Origin: Pseudomonadota bacterium
GTDB lineage: Bacteria > Pseudomonadota > Gammaproteobacteria > Xanthomonadales > Xanthomonadaceae
DNA length: 32,023 bases
NCBI GenBank assembly: GCA_023388355.1
Contig: JAEWGI010000001.1
Span: 1-32,023, forward strand
Direction: 5' to 3'
A program made the translations under genes and the position numbers. Position 1 is the first letter of the stretch. Every line of letters begins with the position of its first letter. Shown here in pieces: positions 10,209 to 19,055 of this stretch. The notes under the pieces were generated by a model that worked only from the letters and a program-made list of their open reading frames with translations, had not been told where the DNA came from and did not search any database.

Positions 10209-10550
10209 TCCTGCCGACCCTCCGCGCGAGGGTTCCCCGGCGTCCTGCCGGCCCACGCGGACAGGGCATGCTAGCGGCCACGCCTGCACCAAGCGTTAAC
10301 ATCCCGCTTGGCAAAACGGTCAAATCCGTTAAGAAATCGTTATCCCGGCGCAGTGGTGGCGTGAAATGTGACTGCTGCCCGATTCACGACCGCGTGAACA
10401 AGGCAAGCGGCCAGCCCATCGACCGCCCGCTGCAGGGCGGCCCCGGCCAAGCGCGCAAGCGATGCGGCCTGGAAGGCGTCTGGCGCCGGCGAATCCGGTT
10501 CGCACGGCCATCCGCAGCCCCTGAACCAGCTCCGGCAGCTGTCCGGCGGT
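10209..10550. other. Convergent intergenic region with an AT-rich island and hairpins
   Basis: No gene is seen in these 342 bp between dciA and lpxC. Just after dciA is a 6-bp stem, ACCCTC-N5-GAGGGT (10217-10233). At 10289-10350 base composition drops sharply toward A+T; it holds CCAAGCG-N9-CGCTTGG (10289-10311) and AACGG-N6-CCGTT (10315-10330). A third inverted repeat, CTGAACC-N20-GGTTCAG (10521-10554), spans the lpxC stop codon and may end that transcript. None has a T-run. Confidence 0.6.
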
Positions 10551-11459
10551 TCAGGCTGTGAGCGGCGTGCCGTAGGTCACCGGCGCGGGCGCGGCGGTGG
10601 GGAAGGTCACTTCCTCCCAGGCCTCGCGGTCCGCGAGCAGTGCGCGCACCAGCTTGTTGTTGAGCGCGTGGCCGGACTTGTAGCCTTCGAACGCGCCCAG
10701 GATCGGGCGGCCGGCCAGGTACAGGTCGCCCACCGCGTCGAGGATCTTGTGGCGCACGAACTCGTCGGCATAGCGCAGGCCGTCGTCGTTGAGCACGCGG
10801 AATTCGTCGAGCACGATCGCGTTGTCCATCGAGCCTCCAAGGCCGAGGTTGCGCTCGCGCATGTATTCGAGGTCGCGCATGAAGCCGAAGGTGCGGGCGC
10901 GGCTGACCTCGCGGATGTAGTTCTCGGTGGAAAACTCGATCTCGGCCCGCGACTGCGACCTGGGGATCGCCGGATGGTCGAAATCGACGGTGAAGCCCAG
11001 GCGGAAACCGTCGTAGGGCTCGAAACGGGCGATCTTGTCGCCCTCGCGCACCTCGATCGGGCGCCTGATCCGCATGAAGCGCTTGGGCGCGCCCTGCTCG
11101 ACGATGCCGGCCGACTGCAGCAGGAACACGAACGGGCCCGAGGAGCCGTCCATGATCGGAACCTCGGCCGCGGACAGCTCGACGTGCAGGTTGTCGATGC
11201 CCAGGCCGGCCAGGGCCGACATCAGGTGCTCGACCGTCTGCACCTTGGCGCCGTCGCTCGACAGCCCGGTGCACAGCGTGGTCTCGCTGACCAGTTCGCC
11301 CGCGGCCGGAATCTCCACCGCCGGCTCCAGGTCCACGCGGCGGAACACGATGCCGGTATCGGGGGCGGCCGGGCGCAGGGTCAGGAAGACCTTCTCGCCA
11401 CTGTGCAGCCCCACGCCGGTGGCGCGGATCACGTTCTTGATGGTGCGTTGCTGCGGCAT
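10551..11459 (-). CDS. lpxC: UDP-3-O-acyl-N-acetylglucosamine deacetylase
   Basis: Zinc deacetylase that commits UDP-3-O-acyl-GlcNAc to lipid A synthesis, in the cytosol. The 302-residue product shows the family pattern end to end: [36 protein letters not shown] with the catalytic Glu and a zinc His, [11 protein letters not shown], and [17 protein letters not shown]. The motif [15 protein letters not shown] carries the other two zinc ligands (H and D). Length is normal. It is the last gene of the cluster, 192 bp after ftsZ. A terminator-like stem between them and a -10-like hexamer (GATAAT) suggest its own promoter. The Shine-Dalgarno is weak (AAGG). In E. coli LpxC is controlled by FtsH proteolysis; nothing here shows that directly. 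Confidence 0.97.
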   Translation of the reverse strand: MPQQRTIKNVIRATGVGLHSGEKVFLTLRPAAPDTGIVFRRVDLEPAVEIPAAGELVSETTLCTGLSSDGAKVQTVEHLMSALAGLGIDNLHVELSAAEVPIMDGSSGPFVFLLQSAGIVEQGAPKRFMRIRRPIEVREGDKIARFEPYDGFRLGFTVDFDHPAIPRSQSRAEIEFSTENYIREVSRARTFGFMRDLEYMRERNLGLGGSMDNAIVLDEFRVLNDDGLRYADEFVRHKILDAVGDLYLAGRPILGAFEGYKSGHALNNKLVRALLADREAWEEVTFPTAAPAPVTYGTPLTA

Positions 11460-11510
11460 CGGGTCACGGCCTTGTGCTGGGGTTCCCCGGAACCGGGGGC
11501 AACGGCGCAG

Positions 11511-11516
11511 ATTATC
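11511..11516 (-). promoter_or_regulatory. Putative -10 element of lpxC (GATAAT)
   Basis: GATAAT on the minus strand, about 52 nt upstream of the lpxC ATG and downstream of the ftsZ terminator candidate. The -35 region is poor (GCGTTC at 17 bp). Confidence 0.4.
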
Positions 11517-11564
11517 ACCCTGCGCGCTGAACTGAACGCGAGCGGCGCGCGCGTGGCCGGTCCG

Positions 11565-11595
11565 AAAATCCGCCGGGCCGGCACTGGCCCGGCGG
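11565..11595 (-). terminator. Rho-independent terminator after ftsZ
   Basis: Perfect 10-bp stem CCGCCGGGCC / GGCCCGGCGG with a 6-nt loop (11570-11595), followed on the minus strand by ATTTT. It lies 56 nt past the ftsZ stop. The run of T is short, so termination may be partial. Confidence 0.65.
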
Positions 11596-11614
11596 CGGAA
11601 TCGGACATGGCGCC

Positions 11615-11634
11615 GCCCCCGCCGCGGCGGGGGC
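11615..11634. repeat. Perfect 20-bp palindrome after ftsZ
   Basis: GCCCCCGCCGCGGCGGGGGC is fully self-complementary. It lies between the ftsZ stop and the terminator stem. It could add to termination or protect the mRNA 3' end. Confidence 0.6.
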
Positions 11635-11651
11635 GACCGGACACGCTGCGC

Positions 11652-12893
11652 TCAGTCGGCCTGGCGGCGAAGGAACGCGGGGATGTCCAGGTAGTTGCTG
11701 TCGCCGAAGTCGGCCACCGGCGGGGCGGCCGCCGCCGGCTCGCTGGAGGCGCTGCGGCCGCGCAGGCCCGCGGCGATGCTGGCGCCGGGGCTGTAGGCCT
11801 CGGCCGGATCCTCCACGAACATGCCGGTGGTGCCGTCGCGCTTGCCGGCATTGTTGATCAGCTGCACGTGCGGGCGACGCGCGCCGGCGTCGAACTGACC
11901 CTGGTCGCTGCGGCCGGTGTGGCGCACCGCGGCGCGGTTGAGGCCGGTGGCCACCACGGTCACGCGCACGTCGTCGGCCATGTCCGGATCGAGCACGGTG
12001 CCGATGACGATGGTCGCGTCCTCGCTGGCGAAGTTCTCCACCGTGCGGCCGACCTCGTCGAACTCGCTCATGGTGAAGTCCGGGCCGGCGGTGATGTTGA
12101 CCAGGATGCCGTTGGCCCCGGCCAGGTTGACGTCGTCGAGCAGCGGGTTCTGGATCGCCGACTCGGCCGCGGCCTGCGCGCGGTCGTCGCCGCGGGCGTG
12201 GCCGGTGCCCATCATCGCCAGGCCCATCTCGGACATGACGGTGCGCACGTCGGCGAAGTCGACGTTGATCAGGCCCGGGCGCACGATCAGGTCGGCGATG
12301 CCCTGCACCGCGCCGAGCAGCACGTCGTTGGCGGCGCGGAAGGCCTGGACCATGGTCGCGTTGCGGCCGAGCACGGTGATCAGCTTCTCGTTGGGGATGG
12401 TGATCAGCGAGTCGCAGTGCGCCGACAGGTCCTCGATGCCCTTGAGCGCGACCTGCATCCGGCGACGGCCCTCGAACGGGAACGGCTTGGTCACCACCGC
12501 CACGGTGAGGATGCCCATCTCCTTGGCCAGCTGCGCCACCACCGGCGCGGCGCCGGTACCGGTGCCGCCGCCCATGCCGGCGGTGATGAACACCATGTCG
12601 GCGCCCTGCAGCGCATCGATGATGATCTCCCGGTCCTCGAGCGCGGCCTGGCGGCCGACCTCGGGGTTGGCGCCCGCGCCCAGGCCCTTGGTGACGCTGT
12701 CGCCGAGCTGCAGCTGCAGCTTGGCGCCACAGTTCTTGATCGCCTGCGAGTCGGTGTTGGCGGTGATGAACTCGACGCCATCCACGCTGCTGCCGACCAT
12801 GTGCGCGACCGCGTTGCCGCCGCCGCCGCCCACGCCGATCACCTTGATGACGGCATTCGGGGCCATCTTTTCCACCAGTTCGAAATGTGCCAT
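11652..12893 (-). CDS. ftsZ: Cell division GTPase FtsZ
   Basis: Tubulin-like GTPase that forms the Z-ring. The 413-residue product has the N-terminal GTPase domain with IGVGGGGGNAV, FITANTDSQAI and the tubulin signature GGGTGTG. The synergy (T7) loop is NVDFADVRTVM, about residue 210. The FtsZ C-terminal domain is followed by a variable Ala/Ser/Pro linker (about 320-395), and the conserved C-terminal peptide LDIPAFLRRQAD binds FtsA and other partners. Length is normal. The start at 12893 has AGAGGA 8 nt upstream. It is separated from ftsA by 269 bp rather than being coupled to it, so a separate promoter is likely. Confidence 0.98.
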   Translation of the reverse strand: MAHFELVEKMAPNAVIKVIGVGGGGGNAVAHMVGSSVDGVEFITANTDSQAIKNCGAKLQLQLGDSVTKGLGAGANPEVGRQAALEDREIIIDALQGADMVFITAGMGGGTGTGAAPVVAQLAKEMGILTVAVVTKPFPFEGRRRMQVALKGIEDLSAHCDSLITIPNEKLITVLGRNATMVQAFRAANDVLLGAVQGIADLIVRPGLINVDFADVRTVMSEMGLAMMGTGHARGDDRAQAAAESAIQNPLLDDVNLAGANGILVNITAGPDFTMSEFDEVGRTVENFASEDATIVIGTVLDPDMADDVRVTVVATGLNRAAVRHTGRSDQGQFDAGARRPHVQLINNAGKRDGTTGMFVEDPAEAYSPGASIAAGLRGRSASSEPAAAAPPVADFGDSNYLDIPAFLRRQAD

Positions 12894-13162
12894 GTCCTTA
12901 GTCCTCTGGTTGGAGCCGGGACCCGGGTCCCGGGACCCGGGACCCGGGAAAGCATCTTCCCGACCCGCGCCCGGCCCTTGCACCGGCCATTTTTCTAGTT
13001 GTGTGTTGTTGCTATTGGCGTCGCTGGAACCGGGAAGCCCTGTCCTTCCCGCTTTCGCCACACCACCATTCCGCGGCCTTGCCCTTCCACTCCTTCCGCC
13101 TTCCGCTCTCTGCCTTCTGTCTTCCGCCTTCCGCTCTTCGCTTTTTCCCGGGTCCCGATCCC
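12894..13162. repeat. ftsA-ftsZ spacer with GGGACCC repeats and a purine-rich tract
   Basis: Near ftsZ (12916-12948) are four to five iterations of the CCCGGGA heptamer, with one inverted (GGGTCCC). Near ftsA (13147-13157) is CCCGGGTCCCG. Between them, 13091-13149 is almost pure pyrimidine on the plus strand, so purine in the ftsA-ftsZ mRNA. It holds an exact 17-nt direct repeat, CTTCCGCCTTCCGCTCT, at 13093-13109 and 13121-13137. An AT-rich patch at 12991-13016 (CTAGTTGTGTGTTGTTGC and neighbours) may contain the ftsZ promoter, but no hexamer pair is convincing. Confidence 0.75.
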
Positions 13163-14398
13163 TCAAAACTCTCCGCGGAACCAGGTCCCGAGCTTCTTCA
13201 GCAGCGTCCCCGCCTTCCCCGTCGGCAGCGACGGGCGGCGCGGATGCTCGATCTGGCTGCCCATCAGCAGCAGGCCCACGCCGGTGGCGTGGACGGGGTT
13301 GTTGACCACTTCGCCCAGGCCGGTGACGTGCTGCGGGATGCCCACGCGCACCGGCATCTGCAGCATCTCCTCGGCCAGTTCGACCACGCCTTCCATCTTC
13401 GCGGCGCCGCCGGTGAGCACCATGCCGGCGCGCACGTGCTGCTCGAAGCCCGAGCGGCGCAGTTCGGCCTGCACCATCTCGAAGATCTCCTCGTAGCGCG
13501 CCTGCACCGCCTGCGCCAGCGACTGGCGCGGCAGCCGCCGCGGCGGACGGTCGCCCACGCTCGGCACCTGGATCGATTCCTCGGATGTCGCCAGCTGCGC
13601 CAGCGCGCAGGCGTAGCGCACCTTGATCTGCTCGGCCTCGGGCGTGGGCGTGCGCAGCATGTGCGCGATGTCCTCGGTGACCTTGTCGCCGGCGATCGGC
13701 AAGGATGCGGTGTGGCAGATCGCGCCCTGCACGAACACCGCAAGGTCGGTGGTGCCCGCGCCCATGTCGACCAGGACCACGCCCAGCTCGCGCTCGTCGC
13801 CGGTCAGCACCGCGGTGCTGGAGGCCAGCGAGGACAGCACCAGGTCGTCGATCGACAGCCCGCAGCGCTGCACGCACTTGCTGATGTTGGCCGCAGCCGA
13901 CTGCGCGCACACCACCAGGTGCGCCTGCACTTCCAGGCGCACGCCGGTCATGCCGACCGGGTTGCGGATGCCTTCCTGCGAGTCGTCGAGCACGTACTCG
14001 CGCGGGATCGCGTGCAGGATCTTCTGGTCGGCGGGAATCGCGACCGCCTTGGCCGCATCGAGCACGCGGTCCAGGTCCGCCCAGGTCACCTCGCCGTCGC
14101 GGATCGGCACGATGCCGTTGGAGTTGCGGCACTGCACGTGGTTGCCCGAGATCGAGGCGTACACGCTGCGGATCTCGCAGCCGGCCATCAGCTCGGCCTC
14201 CTCGACCGCACGCTGGATCGACTGCACGGTCGACTCGATGTCGACCACCACGCCGCGCTTGAGCCCGCGCGATTCATGGCTGCCGATGCCGATCACCTCG
14301 ATCGGGTTGCCGGGGGAGTACTCGCCCACCAGCGCCACCACCTTGGAGGTGCCGATGTCGAGACCGACGATGAGGGCCTTGTCGCCTTTGCGGTTCAT
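13163..14398 (-). CDS. ftsA: Cell division actin-like ATPase FtsA
   Basis: Actin-fold ATPase that tethers FtsZ to the membrane and activates septal synthesis. The 411-residue product has VGLDIGTSKVVALVGE (phosphate 1), the 1C subdomain around 85-165, VVLVDMGAGTTDLAVF (phosphate 2), and MVLTGGAAKMEGVVELAEE (adenosine). It ends in an amphipathic membrane-targeting helix (GTLLKKLGTWFRGEF). Length is normal. The ATG overlaps the ftsQ stop as ATGA, so translation is probably coupled; no separate Shine-Dalgarno is seen. Confidence 0.98.
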   Translation of the reverse strand: MNRKGDKALIVGLDIGTSKVVALVGEYSPGNPIEVIGIGSHESRGLKRGVVVDIESTVQSIQRAVEEAELMAGCEIRSVYASISGNHVQCRNSNGIVPIRDGEVTWADLDRVLDAAKAVAIPADQKILHAIPREYVLDDSQEGIRNPVGMTGVRLEVQAHLVVCAQSAAANISKCVQRCGLSIDDLVLSSLASSTAVLTGDERELGVVLVDMGAGTTDLAVFVQGAICHTASLPIAGDKVTEDIAHMLRTPTPEAEQIKVRYACALAQLATSEESIQVPSVGDRPPRRLPRQSLAQAVQARYEEIFEMVQAELRRSGFEQHVRAGMVLTGGAAKMEGVVELAEEMLQMPVRVGIPQHVTGLGEVVNNPVHATGVGLLLMGSQIEHPRRPSLPTGKAGTLLKKLGTWFRGEF

Positions 14399-15243
14399 GT
14401 GTGGAAGCCGGGGAGAGAAGGGGGCAGGACTCGGGACCCGGGACCCGGGACCCGGAAAAGCGGGGGCGTGGCGCGTTGCGTGGAGCCGGCCAGGGCGAGA
14501 CGGGCGGGCGCGGGTGCCGCCGCCGCGCTTTCCCCGGGACCCGACTGCTGCGACCACTCGAGGGCAAATCCATTCGTGTACCTGAGATCCGCCCGCAGCA
14601 ACGCCACTTCGCTTCGCGCGAGCAGCTGCGGCAACACCCGGGCGAAGCGCTGCAGGCGCAGGCGGGCTTCCTGGCTGCCGACGGTGACGTCGATGCCGTT
14701 GGCGAGCGAAAGCGACCAGCTTTCGCGTCGGTCGAGCTCCAGCTGCGCAACGACGAAGCCGCCGCCGGCGAACATCTCGCGCGACTGGTTGTAGAGCGCG
14801 ACCACGTCGGGCACGCGCGCGTCCGGGCCGTGCAGCAGCGGCAGGCCCTCGGGCACTTCGATGCCTTCGACCGGGAACAGGCGTCCCTGCTCCGACAGCA
14901 GCCGGTCCCCGCCCCAGCGCGCGAACGGACGGTGCTCGACGATCCGCACCTCCAGCACGTCCGGCCACAGCTTGCGCACTTCGACCCGCTCCACCCACGG
15001 CAGCTTCGCCACCTCGGCCTGCGCGCGGTCGAGCCGGATCGCGAAGAAGCCCGCGGACGCGTGCGGCACCAGCACCTCGCGCAGGCGCGCGCTGTCGACC
15101 CGCTCCAGCCCGTCGGTGACCCGCAGCGTGCGCAGCGGCCAGCGCTCGGCACCGATCCAGCCGTTCACCACCGCCACCACCGGCAGCACCACCAGCGCGA
15201 TCGCCAGGGCCCAGGTCGTGACCAGGAGGGCGCGCTGGATCAT
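14395..15243 (-). CDS. ftsQ: Cell division protein FtsQ with repeat-derived C-terminal tail
   Basis: Bitopic division protein that links FtsA/FtsK to the FtsB-FtsL-FtsW-FtsI complex. It is 282 residues long. A membrane segment at about 7-27 (LVTTWALAIALVVLPVVAVV) is followed by the POTRA domain (about 38-108, from LRTLRVTDGLERVDSARLREVL) and the FtsQ beta domain (about 110-235, ending RADLRYTNGFALEW). The last about 45 residues are Ala/Pro-rich and end in VPGPGSRVLPPSLPGFHT, encoded by a GGGACCC repeat block, so they look acquired. The start at 15243 has AAGGAGG 6-7 nt upstream. The stop overlaps ftsA by ATGA. Confidence 0.95.
   Translation of the reverse strand: MIQRALLVTTWALAIALVVLPVVAVVNGWIGAERWPLRTLRVTDGLERVDSARLREVLVPHASAGFFAIRLDRAQAEVAKLPWVERVEVRKLWPDVLEVRIVEHRPFARWGGDRLLSEQGRLFPVEGIEVPEGLPLLHGPDARVPDVVALYNQSREMFAGGGFVVAQLELDRRESWSLSLANGIDVTVGSQEARLRLQRFARVLPQLLARSEVALLRADLRYTNGFALEWSQQSGPGESAAAAPAPARLALAGSTQRATPPLFRVPGPGSRVLPPSLPGFHT
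14432..14540. repeat. GGGACCC repeat pair within the 3' end of ftsQ
   Basis: Three heptamer units (GGGACCCGGGACCCGGG and a further unit) at 14432-14455, and a single CCCGGGACCCG at about 14532-14542. They flank about 75 bp of Ala/Pro codons. All are in frame with ftsQ. Confidence 0.75.
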
Positions 15244-15281
15244 TGCCCGCCTCCTTTGGAGGCATCGGGAATCGGCTTCAT
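15240..15281 (-). other. 13-codon open frame bridging ddlB and ftsQ
   Basis: The frame [13 protein letters not shown] begins with an ATG overlapping the ddlB stop (ATGA) and ends with a TGA overlapping the ftsQ ATG (ATGA). It contains AAAGGAGG, the ftsQ ribosome binding site. It could let ribosomes leaving ddlB pass on to ftsQ, or be a chance frame in a short spacer. Confidence 0.35.
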
Positions 15282-16234
15282 ACCGTCTGCTCCAGCACCC
15301 GCCAGCACAGTTCGGGGTAGTCGATGCCCAGCTGGGCGGCGGCCTTGGGGACCAGGGAGTGGCTGGTCATGCCGGGGGCGGTGTTGACTTCGATCAGCTG
15401 CAGCCCGCGGTCCGGGTCGTGCATCAGGTCCACGCGGCCCCAGCCGCTGCAGCCGGCGGCGCGGAAGGCGGCGAGCGACAGCGCGCGCGCACGCGCTTCG
15501 TCGGCGCCGTCCATGCCCGGGCAGATGTACTGCGTGTCCTCGGCGATGTACTTGGCGTGGTAGTCGTACCACTCGCCCGCCGGGACGATGCGGATCGAGG
15601 GCAGCGCCAGTTCGCCGAGGATGCCGACGGTGTACTCGCCGCCGCGCACCATCTGTTCGGCCAGCAGTTCGCCGGCGTAGCCGGCCGCGAACCCGATCGC
15701 CGGGGCGAGGTCGGCTTCGGCGAGGATGCGGAACACGCCCACGCTCGATCCTTCGCAGGCGGGCTTGACGAACACCGGGTAGCCGAGCTCGCGCACCGCC
15801 GCGCGCATCGCCTGCGCCGCGTCCGCGCCGCCCGCCACGCGCGCGAAGCGCGGCGTCGGCAGGCCTTCGGCGATCCATACCTGCTTGGTGCGGATCTTGT
15901 CCATGGTCAGCGCCGAGCCGAGCACGCCGGGACCGGTATACGGCACGCCCAGCGCCTGCAGCAGGCCCTGCACCACGCCGTCCTCGCCGCCGCCGCGGTT
16001 GCCGTGCAGGATGTTGAAGACGCGGTCGATGCCGCCGGCGCGGATCGCGTCGACCAGTGCCGGGATGCCGTCCACCGGCTGCGCGTCCACGCCGCGCGAG
16101 CGCAGCGCTTCGAGCACGCCCTGGCCCGATGTCAGCGACACGTCACGCTCGGCGCTGGTGCCGCCCATCAGCACGGCCACGCGGCCGAAGGCGGCCGGAT
16201 CGGTGACGCGCAGCGCGGGCACGACCAGGCTCAT
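15278..16234 (-). CDS. ddlB: D-alanine--D-alanine ligase
   Basis: ATP-grasp enzyme that joins two D-Ala for the MurF reaction. The 318-residue product has an N-terminal domain with [21 protein letters not shown] and [14 protein letters not shown]. The central ATP-grasp region has [22 protein letters not shown] and [14 protein letters not shown]. The C-terminal metal-binding motif is [17 protein letters not shown]. Length is near the usual 305-320. Its ATG overlaps the murC stop by 4 nt. In the canonical order murC is preceded by murG; here it is not. Confidence 0.96.
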   Translation of the reverse strand: MSLVVPALRVTDPAAFGRVAVLMGGTSAERDVSLTSGQGVLEALRSRGVDAQPVDGIPALVDAIRAGGIDRVFNILHGNRGGGEDGVVQGLLQALGVPYTGPGVLGSALTMDKIRTKQVWIAEGLPTPRFARVAGGADAAQAMRAAVRELGYPVFVKPACEGSSVGVFRILAEADLAPAIGFAAGYAGELLAEQMVRGGEYTVGILGELALPSIRIVPAGEWYDYHAKYIAEDTQYICPGMDGADEARARALSLAAFRAAGCSGWGRVDLMHDPDRGLQLIEVNTAPGMTSHSLVPKAAAQLGIDYPELCWRVLEQTV

Positions 16235-17679
16235 CGCACTGCCTCCGGGAAGCCTTCGCGCGCCAGCTGCTGCGCGGCGTGGCCGATGTCGCCCGCACCC
16301 ATCATCAGCAGCAGGTCGCCGTCCTCGAGCACGTCCGGCAGCACTCCGCGCAGCTCCTGGGCGCTGTTGACCACCACCGGATCGATGCGCCCGCGGGCGC
16401 GGATCGCGCGCGCCAACGCCTTGGCGTCGGCGCCGGCGATCGGCGCCTCGCCGGCCGGATAGACCTCGGTCAGCACCAGCGCATCGACGTCCGACAGCAC
16501 CGCGGCGAAATCGTCGAACTGGTCGCGGGTGCGGGTGTAGCGGTGCGGCTGGAACGCGACCACCAGGCGCCGGTCCGGCCAGCCGCCGCGCGCGGCGTCG
16601 AACACCGCCGCCAGCTCCCTGGGATGGTGGCCGTAGTCGTCGACCAGCTGCACCCGCGCGCCCTGCCCGGTGCGCAGTTCGGCCAGCAGGTTGAAGCGAC
16701 GGCCGATGCCCTCGAACTTCTCCAGCGCGGCCACGATCGCCGCGGTGTCCACGCCCAGCTGCCAGCCGATCGAGGCGGCCGCCAGTGCGTTGAGCACGTT
16801 GTGCCGGCCCGGCAGCGCGAGCGTGGCCGGCGTGCGCGAGCCGTCGGGCAGGCACAGGATGAAGTGCATCCTGCCGCCGCGCTGCTCGACGTCCTCGGCG
16901 CGTACGTCCGCGCCGTCGGCGAAACCGTAGGTCATGGCGTGGCGCGGCATCTCTTCGGCCAGCCTCGCCACTTCCGGGTCGTCGATGCACAGCACCGCCA
17001 GGCCGTAGAACGGCAGCCGGTGCAGGAACTCGAGGAACGCATCCTGCACGCGGGCGAAATCGCCGCCGTAGTTCTCCAGGTGGTCGGCGTCGATGTTGGT
17101 GACGACCGCGATCAGCGGGTTCAGGCGCAGGAAGCTGCCGTCGCTTTCGTCGGCTTCGGCCACCAGCCAGTCGCCGCCGCCCAGGCGGGCATTGGCGCCT
17201 GCCGCGAGCAGCTGGCCGCCGATGACGAAGGTCGGATCCAGCCCGCCTTCGCCGAGCACGCTGGCGGTGAGCGAGGTGGTGGTGGTCTTGCCGTGGGTGC
17301 CCGCGACCGCGATCCCGCGGCGGAAGCGCATCAGTTCGGCCAGCATCTCGGCGCGCGGCACGATCGGGATGCGCTGCGAGCGCGCTTCCATCAGTTCGGG
17401 ATTGTCGGACCTGATCGCGCTGGAGACGACCACGCAGTCGCAGCCCAGCACGTTGGCGGCGGAGTGGCCGCGGTGCACGGTCACGCCGAGCTCGGCCAGG
17501 CGCCGGGTGGTGGCGCTGTCGGCGGTGTCCGAACCCGAGACCCGGTAACCGAGCGTGCACAGCACTTCGGCGATGCCGCTCATGCCGACGCCGCCGATGC
17601 CGACGAAATGCACCCGGGAGAAGGAGCGCGCGATGCCCTCCTTGGTCAGGTCGCGCGCGGCGAGCAGGCGGCGGATCAT
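16231..17679 (-). CDS. murC: UDP-N-acetylmuramate--L-alanine ligase
   Basis: First Mur ligase; adds L-Ala to UDP-MurNAc in the cytosol. The 482-residue product has the Rossmann-like N-terminal domain [17 protein letters not shown], the ATP loop [14 protein letters not shown] (about 122-135), EADESDGSF, and [17 protein letters not shown]. The C-terminal domain carries [10 protein letters not shown] and FQPHRYTRT. Length is normal. The start overlaps the ftsW stop by ATGA, a tight coupling that leaves no room for murG. Confidence 0.98.
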   Translation of the reverse strand: MIRRLLAARDLTKEGIARSFSRVHFVGIGGVGMSGIAEVLCTLGYRVSGSDTADSATTRRLAELGVTVHRGHSAANVLGCDCVVVSSAIRSDNPELMEARSQRIPIVPRAEMLAELMRFRRGIAVAGTHGKTTTTSLTASVLGEGGLDPTFVIGGQLLAAGANARLGGGDWLVAEADESDGSFLRLNPLIAVVTNIDADHLENYGGDFARVQDAFLEFLHRLPFYGLAVLCIDDPEVARLAEEMPRHAMTYGFADGADVRAEDVEQRGGRMHFILCLPDGSRTPATLALPGRHNVLNALAAASIGWQLGVDTAAIVAALEKFEGIGRRFNLLAELRTGQGARVQLVDDYGHHPRELAAVFDAARGGWPDRRLVVAFQPHRYTRTRDQFDDFAAVLSDVDALVLTEVYPAGEAPIAGADAKALARAIRARGRIDPVVVNSAQELRGVLPDVLEDGDLLLMMGAGDIGHAAQQLAREGFPEAVR

Positions 17680-19055
17680 GCGTTCCTCCCGATGCCGCCG
17701 CCGAGGGTCGGCTCGATGCGCGGGCGCAGGCGGCTGGTGCCGCGGGACGACGCGCCCCGGGACCCGGCGCCCGGGACCCGCGGAGGCGGAACGTTGCCGC
17801 TGGTCGACCGATGCCCGGACGAAGGATCGCCCCCCGCTTCCCCGGGTCCCGTCGCCCCCGATTCCCCCCTCAACCTCGCCACCTGCCGCTGCGCGCGATC
17901 GAGTTCATACGACACCCGCAGCAGCAGGCCGATCGCCACGCAGGTCATCATCACGCTGGAACCGCCCGAGGAAATCAGCGGCAGGGTCAGGCCCTTGGTC
18001 GGCAGCAGGCCGAGGTTGACCCCGATCGACACCAGGCTCTGCAGGCCGATGGTGAGCGCGACGCCGAAGGCGACGTAGCCGGCGAAGTGGCGGCGCATCT
18101 CCACGCAGCGGCAGCCGATCCACAGCGCGCGCCCGACCAGGGCGGTGAACAGCGCGATCACGCAGAACACGCCGATGAAGCCGAGCTCCTCGCCGATCAC
18201 CGAGAAGATGAAATCGGTATGTGCCTCGGGCAGGTAGGACAGCTTCTGGATCGAGGCGCCGAGGCCGACGCCGGTGAGCTCGCCGCGCCCGATCGCCATC
18301 AGCGCGTTGCTCAGCTGGTAGCCCGCGCCAAGCTGGTCCTCCCACGGATTCCAGAACGACGTGATGCGACGCAGGCGATAGGGTTCGATCACCGCCACCG
18401 CCACCAGCGCCGGCAGCAGCAGCAGCACCGGCACCAGCATCCGCCTCAGGTGCCCGCCGCCGAGCACCAGCATGCCGGCGGTCACTGCCAGCAGCATCGT
18501 GGCCGAGCCGAAGTCCGGCTGCACCAGCAGCAGCACCACCAGCACCATCGCCACCGCGATCGGCTTGAGCATCGCGGCCCAGGTGGCGTTGACCTCGTCG
18601 CGGAAACGCACCAGGTAGCTCGCCAGCCACACCAGGTACAGCACCTTCGCCGCCTCGACCACCTGGAAGTTGGACAGTCCCAGGTTGATCCAGCGACGCG
18701 CACCGTTGACGGTGTGGCCCAGGCCCGGCACGAACACCAGCAGCAACAGCAGGGCGCACGCGCCCAGCAGCGCCTGCGGATACTTCTCCACCAGCTTCAG
18801 GTCGGTGCGCATGGCCACCACGCACAGCGCGATGCCCACCGCCAGGAACATGACGTGGCGGCCCAGGTAGTAGAACGGCCCCTCGCCGTGGTTCACCGCC
18901 ACCGCGATCGAGCTGGAGGCGACCATGACCACGCCGAACGCGGCGATCGCCACCACGATCGCGACCAGCCAGCCGTCGTAACGGCCCTCGATCGCGTCCA
19001 GCCGGGTGGCCTGGCGGGCGCCTTCGAACACGCGGGAGTCGTTGACGACGGCCAT
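17676..19055 (-). CDS. ftsW: SEDS-family septal glycosyltransferase FtsW with extended C-terminus
   Basis: Polytopic SEDS protein that polymerises septal peptidoglycan from lipid II together with FtsI. The 459-residue product has about ten membrane segments between 25 and 395. It shows family motifs such as [25 protein letters not shown], and [28 protein letters not shown]. The core ends near residue 405. The last about 55 residues are Gly/Ser/Pro/Arg-rich, include [19 protein letters not shown], and are encoded by a GGGACCC repeat block, so the tail looks acquired. The start overlaps the mraY stop by one base (TGATG); the stop overlaps murC by ATGA. Confidence 0.96.
   Translation of the reverse strand: MAVVNDSRVFEGARQATRLDAIEGRYDGWLVAIVVAIAAFGVVMVASSSIAVAVNHGEGPFYYLGRHVMFLAVGIALCVVAMRTDLKLVEKYPQALLGACALLLLLVFVPGLGHTVNGARRWINLGLSNFQVVEAAKVLYLVWLASYLVRFRDEVNATWAAMLKPIAVAMVLVVLLLVQPDFGSATMLLAVTAGMLVLGGGHLRRMLVPVLLLLPALVAVAVIEPYRLRRITSFWNPWEDQLGAGYQLSNALMAIGRGELTGVGLGASIQKLSYLPEAHTDFIFSVIGEELGFIGVFCVIALFTALVGRALWIGCRCVEMRRHFAGYVAFGVALTIGLQSLVSIGVNLGLLPTKGLTLPLISSGGSSVMMTCVAIGLLLRVSYELDRAQRQVARLRGESGATGPGEAGGDPSSGHRSTSGNVPPPRVPGAGSRGASSRGTSRLRPRIEPTLGGGIGRNA
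17755..17852. repeat. GGGACCC repeat pair within the 3' end of ftsW
   Basis: CCCGGGACCCGG and CCCGGGACCCGCGG at 17755-17783, and an inverted CCCCGGGTCCCG near 17840-17852. Both are in the ftsW frame, about 75 bp and further from its stop. This is the junction where murG is expected but absent. Confidence 0.75.

Noticed and set aside
10668..12998. A 776-codon plus-strand frame opposite lpxC and ftsZ
   Set aside because: Antisense to two fully supported genes; composition is that of a shadow frame with no recognisable domain.
17680..17860. A degenerate murG remnant in the ftsW 3' extension
   Set aside because: The tail is Gly/Ser/Pro/Arg low-complexity sequence with no MurG motif in any frame.
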